Below, piece after piece: positions 1 to 9,975 of a stretch of DNA of 64,000 nt (position 1 is its first letter; every line of letters begins with the position of its first letter). The translations under genes and the position numbers were made by a program. The notes under the pieces are model-generated. The model was given only the letters and a program-made list of their open reading frames with translations. It searched no databases and was not told where the DNA came from. The stretch is from positions 94,166 to 158,165 of the forward strand of contig UBQX01000001.1 of the NCBI GenBank assembly GCA_900467685.1, in the 5' to 3' direction. Origin of the DNA: Hyphomicrobiales bacterium (lineage in GTDB: Bacteria > Pseudomonadota > Alphaproteobacteria > Rhizobiales > Rhizobiaceae).

Positions 1-246
1 CTGCGCGGGATCACGCGTACGACGCTGCTCGATGTCGCGGCAAAGGAAGGGATCGATATCCGCGAAGAGCGCTTCACGGTCGAGGACATGCTGAACGCGC
101 GCGAGGTTTTCATCACCGCTGCGACAAGTATCTGTTTTCCCGTCGTTTCCATCGACGGAAAGACGATCGGGAACGGTCATCCGGGACTTGTTTCAAAGCA
201 GATCAGAGAAGCCTTTTTCGACATTGCGGAAAAGACATTGATTTGA
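1..246 (+). CDS. D-amino-acid aminotransferase, C-terminal part (5' end outside window)
   Basis: The open frame enters from the left edge and ends at a TGA. The 81 visible residues match the C-terminal part of a fold-type IV PLP aminotransferase: the stretch NAREVFITAATS, then a hydrophobic strand and IGNGHPG, where the cofactor phosphate and substrate carboxylate are bound in this family. The catalytic lysine lies upstream of the window. Family knowledge: these enzymes interconvert D-amino acids and 2-oxo acids and can supply D-Ala/D-Glu for peptidoglycan. In Rhizobiales this gene commonly precedes hfq and hflX, as here. A branched-chain or 4-amino-4-deoxychorismate type IV enzyme is the main alternative. 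Confidence 0.75.
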   Translation: MRGITRTTLLDVAAKEGIDIREERFTVEDMLNAREVFITAATSICFPVVSIDGKTIGNGHPGLVSKQIREAFFDIAEKTLI

Positions 247-345
247 TACGAGTCTCCTATTGCCGCAAAAGTGAGGGTTTGCGGGGACATCATTTCATTC
301 CAAGCGGCGTCCCGAACGCCGGCACATAAGAAAGTAGCGGCGCAT

Positions 346-585
346 ATGGCGGAACGTTCTCAGAACCTCCAGGACCTGTTTCTCAATACCGTCAGAAAGC
401 AGAAGATTTCGCTGACGATCTTCCTGATCAACGGCGTTAAACTGACGGGCGTTGTGACGTCCTTCGACAATTTCTGCGTCCTTCTGCGCAGGGATGGTCA
501 TTCCCAGCTGGTTTACAAGCACGCGATCTCGACTATCATGCCCGGACAGCCGGTGCAGATGTTCGAAGGTGAAGACGCGAGCTGA
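346..585 (+). CDS. hfq: RNA chaperone Hfq
   Basis: A 79-residue Sm-like protein. It forms hexameric rings in the cytoplasm that pair small RNAs with mRNAs. The N-terminal [14 protein letters not shown], the Sm1 segment with [12 protein letters not shown] and the Sm2 signature YKHAIST are all present. The usual long C-terminal tail is absent, as in other alphaproteobacterial Hfq proteins. The start at 346 gives the family N-terminus; an in-frame ATG at 271 would add 25 residues unlike Hfq. hflX follows in the same reading frame with no stop in between, so the two are probably co-transcribed. Confidence 0.97.
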   Translation: MAERSQNLQDLFLNTVRKQKISLTIFLINGVKLTGVVTSFDNFCVLLRRDGHSQLVYKHAISTIMPGQPVQMFEGEDAS

Positions 586-660
586 CGGATAAAAGCCATT
601 ACAGACGAATTTGACACGACAGACGCTGCCGGCGCGGAGCACGATGTTCCGCGTGACGAC

Positions 661-1977
661 ATGCGTGCGCTTGTCGTCGTGCCGGTGCTGAAACAGCCGC
701 AGCCGAAAGGCGACACAGCCACCACCGCACCCCGCAGCAACGAAGCCAAGCTGGAAGAGGCGACCGGGCTTGCCCGCGCCATCGATCTCGAAATCGCCGG
801 CGGCGTGATCGTGACGGTCTCGCAGCCGCGCCCGGCGACGCTCATGGGCACCGGCAAGGTCGAAGAGATCGGCGAGATGGCGAAGGCCGAGAACGCGGGT
901 CTGATCATCGTTGATCATCCGCTGACGCCAGTGCAGCAGCGCAATCTCGAACGCGAATGGAAGGCCAAGGTCATTGACCGCACGGGCCTCATCCTCGAAA
1001 TCTTCGGCCGCCGCGCCTCCACCAAGGAAGGCACGCTACAGGTCGAACTCGCGCATCTCAACTACCAGAAGGGCCGGCTCGTGCGCAGCTGGACTCACCT
1101 GGAACGCCAGCGCGGTGGCGCGGGCTTCATGGGTGGTCCCGGCGAAACACAGATCGAGGCCGACCGCCGCATCCTGCAGGACAAGATCGTCAAGCTGGAA
1201 CGGGAACTCGAACAGGTGCGCCGCACCCGCCAGCTGCACCGCGCCAAGCGCAAGAAGGTGCCGCATCCGATCGTAGCGCTGGTCGGTTATACGAACGCCG
1301 GCAAGTCGACGCTGTTCAACCGCATCACCGGGGCCGGTGTTCTCGCCGAGGACATGCTGTTTGCGACTCTCGATCCGACGCTGCGCCGCATGAAGCTGCC
1401 GCAGGGCCGCACGGTGATCCTCTCCGACACTGTGGGCTTCATCTCCGACCTGCCAACCCACCTCGTCGCCGCCTTCCGTGCGACGCTGGAAGAGGTGCTG
1501 GAAGCCGATCTCATCCTGCATGTGCGCGACATGTCCGATCCGGACAATGCCGCGCAGGCCGGCGACGTCATGCGCATCCTGACCGATCTCGGCATCGAGG
1601 GACAGGAGGCGGACGACCGTATCCTGGAAGTCTGGAACAAGATCGACCGGCTGGAGCCGGAGGCACACGAGGCGATTGCCGACAAGGCCGCCGCAACCGC
1701 CAATGTCCGTGCCATTTCGGCCGTGACGGGCGAGGGTGTCGATGCGCTGCTGGAAGAAGTCAGCCGCCGCATCTCCGGCGTGATGACCATGACGACCATC
1801 GACATCGCACCCGAAAACCTGTCGCTTCTCCCCTGGCTCTACGCCAACGCTATCGTGGACGAGCGGCACGACCAGGAGGACGGATCCGTGAGCCTCGATA
1901 TCCGGATTTCGGAAGCGGGGGCTTCTGAGCTGGAGCGGAAGCTCGGAACGGTGAAGTCGAAGAAGGATGAGTGGTAG
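661..1977 (+). CDS. hflX: Ribosome-associated GTPase HflX
   Basis: A 438-residue HflX-type GTPase. It has the N-terminal HflX domain with the glycine-rich [13 protein letters not shown] segment, a coiled-coil linker of about residues 175–200 ([20 protein letters not shown]), then the G domain: G1 [10 protein letters not shown]3 DTVGF, G4 NKID. Family role: binds the large ribosomal subunit and rescues stalled ribosomes. It follows hfq by about 75 nt. The start is uncertain: ATG 661 has no good ribosome-binding site, and the frame is open back to the hfq stop with codons that read like protein but no ATG, GTG or TTG. Confidence 0.95.
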   Translation: MRALVVVPVLKQPQPKGDTATTAPRSNEAKLEEATGLARAIDLEIAGGVIVTVSQPRPATLMGTGKVEEIGEMAKAENAGLIIVDHPLTPVQQRNLEREWKAKVIDRTGLILEIFGRRASTKEGTLQVELAHLNYQKGRLVRSWTHLERQRGGAGFMGGPGETQIEADRRILQDKIVKLERELEQVRRTRQLHRAKRKKVPHPIVALVGYTNAGKSTLFNRITGAGVLAEDMLFATLDPTLRRMKLPQGRTVILSDTVGFISDLPTHLVAAFRATLEEVLEADLILHVRDMSDPDNAAQAGDVMRILTDLGIEGQEADDRILEVWNKIDRLEPEAHEAIADKAAATANVRAISAVTGEGVDALLEEVSRRISGVMTMTTIDIAPENLSLLPWLYANAIVDERHDQEDGSVSLDIRISEAGASELERKLGTVKSKKDEW

Positions 1978-2052
1978 GATTGCCGCCGTTCACAGTGCGC
2001 TTTGATCGCACTGGCTCCTGTGCTATTTTCGGCTTGAACAGGAGCCTCATCC

Positions 2053-2355
2053 ATGTCTGGAACACGCGCGCTCACAATCGAATTGCCTGAAGAGATGGCA
2101 GATATGATCGCAGAGAAGGTGCGCTCGGGCGAGTATCAGAGTGAGAGTGCCGTCGTTGTCGATGGGCTACTGTCGCTGGGTCTCGAAGACGGGGCGCACG
2201 ACGCGGAGATCGATCGCTGGATTGAGACCGAGATGGTTCCAATGCTGGAAGCCATTGATGCCAATCCTTCCTTGCTCATCCCGATTGACGAAGCGTGGGA
2301 ACAGATCGAAGCTCATATGGATCGAGCCACGAAGAATTCAGGCGATCGTGGATGA
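2053..2355 (+). CDS. parD: ParD-family antitoxin
   Basis: A 100-residue acidic protein. The N-terminal third (TIELPEEMADMIAEKVRSGEY, then SESAVVVDGLLSL) is a ribbon-helix-helix DNA-binding module typical of ParD/CopG antitoxins. The acidic tail would wrap and inhibit the toxin. It overlaps parE by 4 nt (ATGA), the usual translational coupling of type II toxin–antitoxin operons. Such antitoxins normally repress their own promoter, which would lie in the 75 nt between hflX and this gene. The pair sits between hflX and mazG, genes that are usually close neighbours in Rhizobiales. Confidence 0.88.
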   Translation: MSGTRALTIELPEEMADMIAEKVRSGEYQSESAVVVDGLLSLGLEDGAHDAEIDRWIETEMVPMLEAIDANPSLLIPIDEAWEQIEAHMDRATKNSGDRG

Positions 2356-2639
2356 AACACCGCGTCGTTCTCTCCTCGTCTGCGGTCTCTGATATCAATG
2401 AACTTTTTGATTACATCCTGGCTGAAGCGGGCGAGCGGATTGCGCGAGACTATGTCGGCAAGTTGCGAGACTTCCTGCACCGTTTCGACGTATTTCCAAA
2501 TCGAGGGACCTTGATCAACAGCGAAAGCAATACGAGACGTATCGGCTACGAGCGTCGCGCAACAGTGATTTTCAGGGTCGAAGATGATCAGGTAACGATC
2601 CTGCGTGTCTACCATAGAGGCCGCGATATCGAGCTTTGA
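2352..2639 (+). CDS. parE: ParE-family toxin (RelE/ParE superfamily)
   Basis: A 95-residue basic protein starting at the ATG that overlaps the parD stop. The N-terminal half (SSSAVSDINELFDYIL, then GERIARDYVGKLRDFL) gives the ParE two-helix hairpin. The C-terminal half (RRIGYERRATVIFRV, then VTILRVYHRGRD) gives the sheet and conserved arginine-rich end of ParE/RelE proteins. Family role: ParE toxins poison DNA gyrase; RelE relatives cut mRNA on the ribosome. The sequence resembles ParE more, but the target cannot be decided here. gyrA lies 39 kb away in the same window. Confidence 0.87.
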   Translation: MKHRVVLSSSAVSDINELFDYILAEAGERIARDYVGKLRDFLHRFDVFPNRGTLINSESNTRRIGYERRATVIFRVEDDQVTILRVYHRGRDIEL

Positions 2640-2671
2640 AAGCTGACCCTGCGGCTGTCCGCACGCAACGA

Positions 2672-3160
2672 TCACGAACTTCTGTGATTTCCTCGCAACA
2701 GCATCAATGCTCCTATGACGCCGAAGAAGCCGCACAGCGCGAGCGAGACACATGCTCCCAGAAAGGCAAGCGCCAATTTTAGGGGAGCAGTTCCTGAAGC
2801 GGAGCAGACGATCAGGCTATCAGTCCCCGCAAATGCAAAATTGCCCGGCAGCGCCATTTTGTAGAAAAAGTAAATGGTAGCCAAGTGTATGATCAAACTA
2901 GCGGACAACGGCTTCCAACCTTTTGACAATGTCGCGACGCACGCAACAAGTGCCAGCAGCAACAACAGCGCGAACACAATATGGAGCATGGCAGCTACAG
3001 CTCCGAGGACTAACTTTAGGCCCTCGCTGCAATCTTGAAATCTTATGCTAGTTGTTGCCCAAGCGCCGAGACCGCTTAAATAAAACACCGCGAATATGAG
3101 AATTGGAGCGAGCGCTGACGCCAGGAAAATCTTGGTGCTCGTCATCTTATCGAGCTTCAT
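2672..3160 (-). CDS. Hypothetical four-helix membrane protein
   Basis: Up to 162 residues with about four hydrophobic segments (near residues 8–30, 52–75, 85–105 and 125–155), so probably an inner-membrane protein. I do not recognise a family. The first ATG at 3160 overlaps the end of mazG by 14 nt. A second ATG at 3145, just past the mazG stop, gives MTSTKIFLASALAP and is an equally good start. It is probably read with mazG. It converges with parE, leaving about 30 nt between the stops. Confidence 0.55.
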   Translation of the reverse strand: MKLDKMTSTKIFLASALAPILIFAVFYLSGLGAWATTSIRFQDCSEGLKLVLGAVAAMLHIVFALLLLLALVACVATLSKGWKPLSASLIIHLATIYFFYKMALPGNFAFAGTDSLIVCSASGTAPLKLALAFLGACVSLALCGFFGVIGALMLLRGNHRSS

Positions 3161-4001
3161 GTCTTTCCCCGTTCAACCACTTCGCCTCAACCCATAACGC
3201 CTCCATCCGCTCCAGCGAAGCCGCGACAATATCCTCTCCTGACGCTTCAAGAGACGTCTCTATATATCTGAATCGCTTGCGAAACTTCGTGTTTGTTCCG
3301 CGCAGCGCCATCTCCGGATCCGCGCCCACATGCCGCCCGATGTTGACGGTGGCGAAGATGAGGTCGCCGAGTTCGTCGGCGACAGCGGCCTGGTTTCCTT
3401 CCGCCAGAGCCTCGCGGAGTTCGCCGATTTCCTCCTCAATCTTGTCGAGAATGGGGGCGGCCTCCTGCCAGTCGAAGCCGACCTTGGCGGCCTTTTCCTG
3501 GATCTTCAGAGCCTCGGTCAGCGCCGGGAAGGAGCGCTGGACGGAGCCGAGGAGACCCTGGTTTGGCTCGACATAGCCGGCCTTGGCGCGGCGTTCGGCG
3601 CGTTCGCGCTTTTCTTCCTGCTTGATCTCATCCCACTGCGCCTTCACGGCGCCAGGCGTATCGGCGTCGGAGACGGCGAAGACATGCGGGTGGCGGCGGA
3701 TCATCTTGCGGGTGATGGCTTCCACGACGTCGCCGAAAGAGAATAACCCTTTTTCTTCAGCCATTTGGGCGTGGAAGACCACCTGCAGCAGGAGGTCGCC
3801 GAGCTCCTCGCAGAGGTCGCCCATGTCCTTGCGCTCGATGGCGTCGGCGACTTCGTAGGCCTCTTCGATCGTATAGGGCTTGATGGTCTCGAAATTCTGT
3901 TCGAGGTCCCAGGGGCAGCCGGTCACGGGGGTGCGGAGCGCCGACATGATTTCGAGGAGGCGGGAGATGTCGCGCGAGGGTTCCATGGAGTTTCCAGTCA
4001 C
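3147..4001 (-). CDS. mazG: Nucleoside triphosphate pyrophosphohydrolase MazG
   Basis: A 284-residue protein with two MazG (all-alpha NTP pyrophosphohydrolase) repeats. The first holds CPWDLEQNFETIKPYTIEE with metal-binding EExxE-type clusters (YEVADAIERKDMGDLCEELGD). The second, after residue 175, holds DWQEAAPILDKIEEEIGEL and ADELGDLIF. Family role: hydrolyses NTPs to NMP and pyrophosphate to clean the nucleotide pool. Length matches the two-domain E. coli-type enzyme. An internal ATG five codons in (MEPSRDISRLLEIM) is an alternative start. It lies next to the deaminase gene on the same strand. Confidence 0.95.
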   Translation of the reverse strand: MTGNSMEPSRDISRLLEIMSALRTPVTGCPWDLEQNFETIKPYTIEEAYEVADAIERKDMGDLCEELGDLLLQVVFHAQMAEEKGLFSFGDVVEAITRKMIRRHPHVFAVSDADTPGAVKAQWDEIKQEEKRERAERRAKAGYVEPNQGLLGSVQRSFPALTEALKIQEKAAKVGFDWQEAAPILDKIEEEIGELREALAEGNQAAVADELGDLIFATVNIGRHVGADPEMALRGTNTKFRKRFRYIETSLEASGEDIVAASLERMEALWVEAKWLNGERHEAR

Positions 4002-4007
4002 GGGGGA

Positions 4008-4604
4008 TCAGTTCAGCGGAATGGCGTTGGCGGACTTGCTCGCCTGGTAGACATTAGACAGCCGGTCATATTCCGTCTTGATGCGCGCTGTCTGCTCCTG
4101 AAGGGCTGCGCGCTTTGCTTCCGGCGAGGCGGCGACGAGATCGCCGAGATAGAAGCTCTTCCAGAAGGCGTTCTGGCGGTGATAACCGCCGGCGTCGAGG
4201 CCGTAAAGTTCCTTCATGATCTTCAGGTCATGCGGAATGGCGAAGGCGTCGCGGCTGTCTTCGTGGCTGTAGAAATAATAGTAGTTGTCGAAGCCGGCCC
4301 AGGTGATCGCGGACATGCACATGGTGCAGGGCTCGTGGGTCGAGAAGAAGATCAGGTCCTTGGTGTTCTTCTCGCCCGGGCGTTCGTAGAACTGTTTCAG
4401 CGTGTGGACTTCGCCGTGCCAGAGCGGGTTTTCGATCTCGTTATTGGTGCCGGCAATCACCAGCGAGAGGTCGGATTTCTTCAGGATTGCCGCGCCGAAA
4501 ACCTTGGCTCCGCTGTTGACGCCCTTGTGGGTGAGCGGCAGCACATCCTTCTCCATGACATCGAGCAGGCGAGCGGCAATGACCTCGGGCGCGTAATCCA
4601 TCAA
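4008..4604 (-). CDS. Nucleoside/cytidine deaminase-family protein
   Basis: A 198-residue zinc-dependent deaminase-fold protein. H63-G-E65 supplies the first zinc ligand and the catalytic glutamate. PCTMC at 92–96 supplies the two cysteine ligands. This is the CMP/dCMP/guanine/tRNA-adenosine deaminase signature. The C-terminal 90 residues (ELYGLDAGGYHRQNAFWKSF onward) are not part of the minimal domain. The substrate cannot be read from sequence; it is not the typical TadA. The gene lies 6 nt upstream of mazG on the same strand, which suggests a shared transcript and possibly nucleotide-pool sanitation. Confidence 0.8.
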   Translation of the reverse strand: MMDYAPEVIAARLLDVMEKDVLPLTHKGVNSGAKVFGAAILKKSDLSLVIAGTNNEIENPLWHGEVHTLKQFYERPGEKNTKDLIFFSTHEPCTMCMSAITWAGFDNYYYFYSHEDSRDAFAIPHDLKIMKELYGLDAGGYHRQNAFWKSFYLGDLVAASPEAKRAALQEQTARIKTEYDRLSNVYQASKSANAIPLN

Positions 4605-4812
4605 GCAGTCCTTTCATGGTTTGGAAGTGACTCGACGTTATTGAGCCATATGCTCGCTGTAAATCGTGCGGAGGCCGGACCGGGCGGATTTGCTCAGAAA
4701 GCTTTTGTTCGGGGCAAAGAAATATCCTCTCCGCGCCGCATCCGCATTTCTGTTCCTTCCGGTTTTCCCTTTGAAAAGAGAAAATTCTGCCAAAGTCGAA
4801 ACAGGCGCATTC

Positions 4813-6249
4813 ATGACTGCAAGAGAAGACCAGCTTTCGGTGTTTCCGGCCTTCTTCCTCGTGGCGGGCAAGGTGGCGCTCGTCTATGGCGAGGGCGACG
4901 AGGCCTATGCAAAGGCGCGGCTGCTCGCCAATACGCAGGTTGAGATCGTTGTGGCGGCTGACGCGCCTGAAAAGGCATTTGCGGATTTCATCGCTACCCA
5001 TTCACTGCGCTGCGTTTCGCCTGCTGAAGCCGATGCGCTGATGCATCAGGCCGTTCTGGTATTCGCCGCGACGGGCAACGAGGCGGAAGATCGCGGGATT
5101 GTCGACCGCGCACGCGCCTTGAAAATTCCTGCCAATGCGGTCGACCAGCCCGACTATTGCGATTTCTTCACACCCGCGCTGGTGAACCGCGCGCCGCTGG
5201 CTGTCGCCATTGGCACCGAAGGGGCGGGGCCGGTCCTAGCGCAGATGGTGCGCGCCGCCGTCGACCAGATGCTCTCGCCCTCGCTCGGGCGCCTTGCGCG
5301 TCTCGCCATAAATTATCGCGAGCGCGTGGAACAAAAGATCCCCAAGGGCGTTTCACGTCGCGTGTTCTGGCGCCGGTTCTTTTCCGGCGCGGTTGCTGAT
5401 GCCGTGGCTAACGGCAACGCAACGCTCGCCACGGCCGAGGCGGATCGTCTCCTGAGCGCCTCGGCCGGTTTGCCCGGCCATGTCTGGCTTGTGGGTGCCG
5501 GTCCCGGTGCCGAAGATCTCCTCACGCTGCGCGCCCAGCGCGTCATGATGGAAGCCGATGCGATCGTTTACGATGCGCTGGTTCCGCAGGCTGTGGTCGA
5601 TATGGGCCGGCGCGATGCCGAGCGCATACCGGTCGGCAAGCGCAAGGGCTGCCACTCGAAGTCTCAGAACGAAATCAACGATCTGCTGGTCGAACTTGGC
5701 AAAGCAGGTAAACGCGTCGTTCGGCTCAAGTCCGGCGATCCGCTAATCTTCGGCCGTGCTGCTGAAGAGATGGCGGCGCTGCGCGAAGCGGGCGTGACCT
5801 ACGAGATCGTCCCCGGCATCACCTCGGCCTTTGCCGCAGCTGCCGATTTCGAACTGCCACTGACGTTGCGCGGCGTTGCCTCATCGCTCGTCTTCACCAC
5901 CGGCCACGACATGACCGGCGACGTGCTGCCCGACTGGGCGCGGCTCGCCGTATCCGGCGCGACCATTGCGGTCTATATGGGCCGCACGGTTGCCGCCTCC
6001 GTCGCCGAGCGGTTGATTGCCGGCGGCATGCCGCGCGAGACGACGGTTGCCGTCATCGAGAATGCGAGCCGGCGCGAGGCGCGGCTTTTCCACGGCACGA
6101 TTGCCGATCTGCCGAGCCTGCAGCATTTCGACGAGCTGACCGGCCCGGTCATGGTCGTCATCGGCGAGGCCGTCGCCGGAGCCAATTTCGAGAAATCCAC
6201 GCCGCTTGCCTTCGCAGCCCAGCGGCAGCCTGTCTCCATGGGAGTTTGA
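4813..6249 (+). CDS. cysG: Siroheme synthase (trifunctional CysG)
   Basis: A 478-residue fusion. Residues 1 to about 210 are the precorrin-2 dehydrogenase/ferrochelatase half (SVFPAFFLVAGKVALVYGEG, NAVDQPDYCDFFTPA). The rest is the uroporphyrinogen-III C-methyltransferase half, with VGAGPGAEDLLTLRA, the YDALV segment, RLKSGDPLIFGR and PGITSAFAAA. It makes siroheme, the cofactor of the sulfite reductase encoded downstream. The start at 4813 gives the family N-terminus; the frame stays open further upstream but that stretch has no family resemblance. It is followed after 1 nt by the DUF2849 gene. Confidence 0.95.
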   Translation: MTAREDQLSVFPAFFLVAGKVALVYGEGDEAYAKARLLANTQVEIVVAADAPEKAFADFIATHSLRCVSPAEADALMHQAVLVFAATGNEAEDRGIVDRARALKIPANAVDQPDYCDFFTPALVNRAPLAVAIGTEGAGPVLAQMVRAAVDQMLSPSLGRLARLAINYRERVEQKIPKGVSRRVFWRRFFSGAVADAVANGNATLATAEADRLLSASAGLPGHVWLVGAGPGAEDLLTLRAQRVMMEADAIVYDALVPQAVVDMGRRDAERIPVGKRKGCHSKSQNEINDLLVELGKAGKRVVRLKSGDPLIFGRAAEEMAALREAGVTYEIVPGITSAFAAAADFELPLTLRGVASSLVFTTGHDMTGDVLPDWARLAVSGATIAVYMGRTVAASVAERLIAGGMPRETTVAVIENASRREARLFHGTIADLPSLQHFDELTGPVMVVIGEAVAGANFEKSTPLAFAAQRQPVSMGV

Positions 6250-6250
6250 C

Positions 6251-6556
6251 ATGATCTACAAGGTTCTCACCGCCAACCGCCTCGGCGACGGCATTGCCGT
6301 CTGGCTGAATGCCAATGGCGAGTGGACGACCTCGCTGCAGGGCGCGCTTGTCGCCCGTCACGCGGAAGCCGAAGCCTCGCTGGAAGCGATCGGCAAGCGC
6401 GACTTTGCCGCCAACAAGGTTCTTGACGTCAACCTCGTGGAAGTGGAAGAGGACGGCGAAACCATCCGCCCCATTCGCCTGCGCGAGCGCATCCGCGCCG
6501 AAGGCCCGACGGTTGGTTATGGCGAGAACGCCTACGCCCCGACGCGCGCCGCATAA
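6251..6556 (+). CDS. DUF2849 protein of the sulfite-reduction operon
   Basis: A 101-residue protein starting one base after the cysG stop, so almost certainly co-translated. The pattern YKVLTANRLGDGIAVWL followed by SLQGALVARHAEAEASLEAI is that of DUF2849, a small alphaproteobacterial family found between cysG and cysI. Its biochemical role is not known to me. The constant position next to sulfite reductase suggests a function in assembly or in sulfite/siroheme delivery, which is inference. Confidence 0.82.
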   Translation: MIYKVLTANRLGDGIAVWLNANGEWTTSLQGALVARHAEAEASLEAIGKRDFAANKVLDVNLVEVEEDGETIRPIRLRERIRAEGPTVGYGENAYAPTRAA

Positions 6557-6566
6557 GACATTTTTA

Positions 6567-6611
6567 CGCAATTCCGGACGGAAAACCCCTTACACTTTCC
6601 CCGGAATTGCT
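6567..6611. repeat. Rhizobiales intergenic palindromic repeat (RIME/REP-like), copy 1
   Basis: A perfect 10-bp inverted repeat, gcaattccgg (6568–6577) and ccggaattgc (6601–6610), separated by 23 nt that include ggaaaacc and cactttcc. A related unit is at 57391–57440. From memory, units of this composition are abundant between genes in Rhizobium and relatives. Here it lies inside the cys operon, just upstream of the cysI ribosome-binding site GAGGAG, so it would form a hairpin in the transcript. Confidence 0.7.
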
Positions 6612-6623
6612 TGAGGAGACACC

Positions 6624-8294
<1,671 letters not shown>

Positions 8295-8306
8295 GAAAGA
8301 TCTGAC

Positions 8307-8810
8307 ATGACGAAAATCTGGAAAGAAACCGGCTTTGTCGAGAACGACGCCTGGGCGCTGCCCGTCGAGGGCGAAGCTCTGCCGGAGGGTACGCGGCCGA
8401 TCCTGGCGCTGGGCGAATTCCTGGAGCAGATGGACGCCAGCAACGAAGGCGGTTTCGGCGTTCTGATTGCCCCGGCCGATGACGTGACGGCGCTAGCACC
8501 GCATCTGGAACGCATTGCGCTTGTGGCGCTGGCGTTTCCCGCATTCAACGACGGCCGCGCCTTCAGCCATGCCTCGCTGCTGCGCGGCCGGCTTGGCTAT
8601 GACGGCGAGGTGAGGGCGGTCGGCGATGTTCTCATCGACCAGATCCCGCTGATGATCCGTTGCGGCATCGACAGCTTCGCCGTCAAGAACCCCACCGCCC
8701 TGAAGCGTCTCGCCGAAAATCGCCTGCCGGGGATCGATCTCCACACCCAGCCGGCCTTCAAGTCAGCAGAAGGGGGCCAAGGCTATAGCTGGCGCCGCAA
8801 GGCCTCGTAA
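8307..8810 (+). CDS. DUF934 protein of the sulfite-reduction operon
   Basis: A 167-residue protein of the DUF934 family, recognisable from ALVALAFPAFNDGRAFSHA and LRGRLGYDGEVRAVGDVLIDQ. The family is almost always encoded next to sulfite reductase or PAPS reductase genes in alpha- and betaproteobacteria; its biochemical role is undefined. It begins 12 nt after the cysI stop and ends the operon. No cysH (APS reductase), which often follows, is seen here. A long palindrome lies 20 nt downstream. Confidence 0.85.
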   Translation: MTKIWKETGFVENDAWALPVEGEALPEGTRPILALGEFLEQMDASNEGGFGVLIAPADDVTALAPHLERIALVALAFPAFNDGRAFSHASLLRGRLGYDGEVRAVGDVLIDQIPLMIRCGIDSFAVKNPTALKRLAENRLPGIDLHTQPAFKSAEGGQGYSWRRKAS

Positions 8811-8830
8811 GTCGGCACGCTTGTCTCCCA

Positions 8831-8879
8831 TCATTGATGTATCTCAAATACGGAATGTGTATTTGAGATACATTGATGA
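8831..8879. repeat. Long AT-rich perfect palindrome between cys operon and fpr
   Basis: A 15-bp perfect inverted repeat, atgtatctcaaatac (8837–8851) and gtatttgagatacat (8859–8873), around a 7-nt centre. With two G–T wobble pairs it extends to 21-bp arms (8831–8879). No T-run follows on either strand, and the stem is AT-rich, unlike a rho-independent terminator. It could be a transcript-end hairpin, an operator for fpr (start 9014), or a small repeat element. Nothing else is seen between 8811 and 9013. Confidence 0.7.
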
Positions 8880-9013
8880 CGCGAAGGGCAGCAAAGCATT
8901 CTCCGTCCGGCGGGAGAAATGAAACAGGAACGCTTCACCGGCGGCCGGAAATGTAATATCTGCCTCTCAAACTCAAGTTTGTCTGCGGCACGCCCACCCG
9001 GATTGGATCAAGA

Positions 9014-9826
9014 ATGAACGCACCCGTATTGAAACAGGATGTCGCTGCTGAAATCCCGGCCGGCGTCTTCGCCGAAACCGTGACCTTCGTCCATCACTAC
9101 ACGGATCGTCTGTTCCGCTTCAGGATGACGCGGCCGGAAAGCTTCCGCTTCCGCTCGGGCGAGTTCGTCATGATCGGCCTGATGGTCGAGGGCAAGCCGC
9201 TCTATCGCGCCTATTCGATTGCAAGCCCTGCCTGGGCCGAAGAACTCGAGTTCTTTTCGATCAAGGCGCCGGACGGCCCGCTGACGACCGAGCTTCAGAA
9301 GATCCAGCCGGGCGACACGGTCTTCATGCGCAAGAAGTCGACCGGCACGCTGGTTCTCGACGCGCTGACGCCGGGCAGGCGGCTTTACATGTTCTCGACC
9401 GGCACGGGCATCGCGCCATTCGCCTCGCTGATCCGCGAGCCGGAAACCTACGAGAAATTCGAGGAAGTCATCCTCACCCATACCTGCCGTGAAGTCGCCG
9501 AGCTGAAATACGGCTTCGACCTCGTCGAGGAAATCAAGAACGACGAGATCCTCTCCGAGATCGTCGGCGACAAGCTGAAGCACTATGCGACGGTCACGCG
9601 CGAGGACTATCCGTTCCAGGGCCGCATCACGGACCTGATGGAAAACGGCAAGCTCTACGCCGATCTCGGCGTTCCGCCGCTGGATCCGGCCATTGATCGC
9701 GGGATGATCTGCGGTTCGGCTGCGATGCTGAAGGATACCAAGGAACTCTTGGAGCGGGCAGGGCTCACCGAAGGGGCGAACAACAAGCCGGCGGAATTCG
9801 TCATCGAACGGGCGTTTGTGGGCTGA
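9014..9826 (+). CDS. fpr: Ferredoxin–NADP+ reductase
   Basis: A 270-residue FAD/NADP reductase of the bacterial (subclass II) type. It has FRSGEFVMIGL and the FAD-binding RAYSIASP, the NADP-binding STGTGIAPFASLIRE, and GRITDLMENGKLYADLG near the C-terminal end, which reads VIERAFVG. It transfers electrons between NADPH and ferredoxin or flavodoxin. Its position just after the sulfite reductase operon fits an electron supply role, though it has its own leader and is probably a separate unit. A GC-rich inverted repeat (9845–9867) without a T-run follows the gene. Confidence 0.93.
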   Translation: MNAPVLKQDVAAEIPAGVFAETVTFVHHYTDRLFRFRMTRPESFRFRSGEFVMIGLMVEGKPLYRAYSIASPAWAEELEFFSIKAPDGPLTTELQKIQPGDTVFMRKKSTGTLVLDALTPGRRLYMFSTGTGIAPFASLIREPETYEKFEEVILTHTCREVAELKYGFDLVEEIKNDEILSEIVGDKLKHYATVTREDYPFQGRITDLMENGKLYADLGVPPLDPAIDRGMICGSAAMLKDTKELLERAGLTEGANNKPAEFVIERAFVG

Positions 9827-9975
9827 GCGACCTTTAATAGCTAGGGGGCGTGCGACAGCCGCGCCCCTCATGCAATGCTAGCGCCGAAACCCGAAACCAG
9901 TTTTGCAGGATGAACTTTTCGTAATGCCGGGCTTGCGCCGCAGGATTGCCGCATTTCGGCTTAGAGCCTAGCTGC

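Noticed and set aside
9845..9867. GC-rich inverted repeat after fpr as a terminator
   Set aside because: Six-bp stem with an 11-nt loop and no T-run on either strand; too weak to call.
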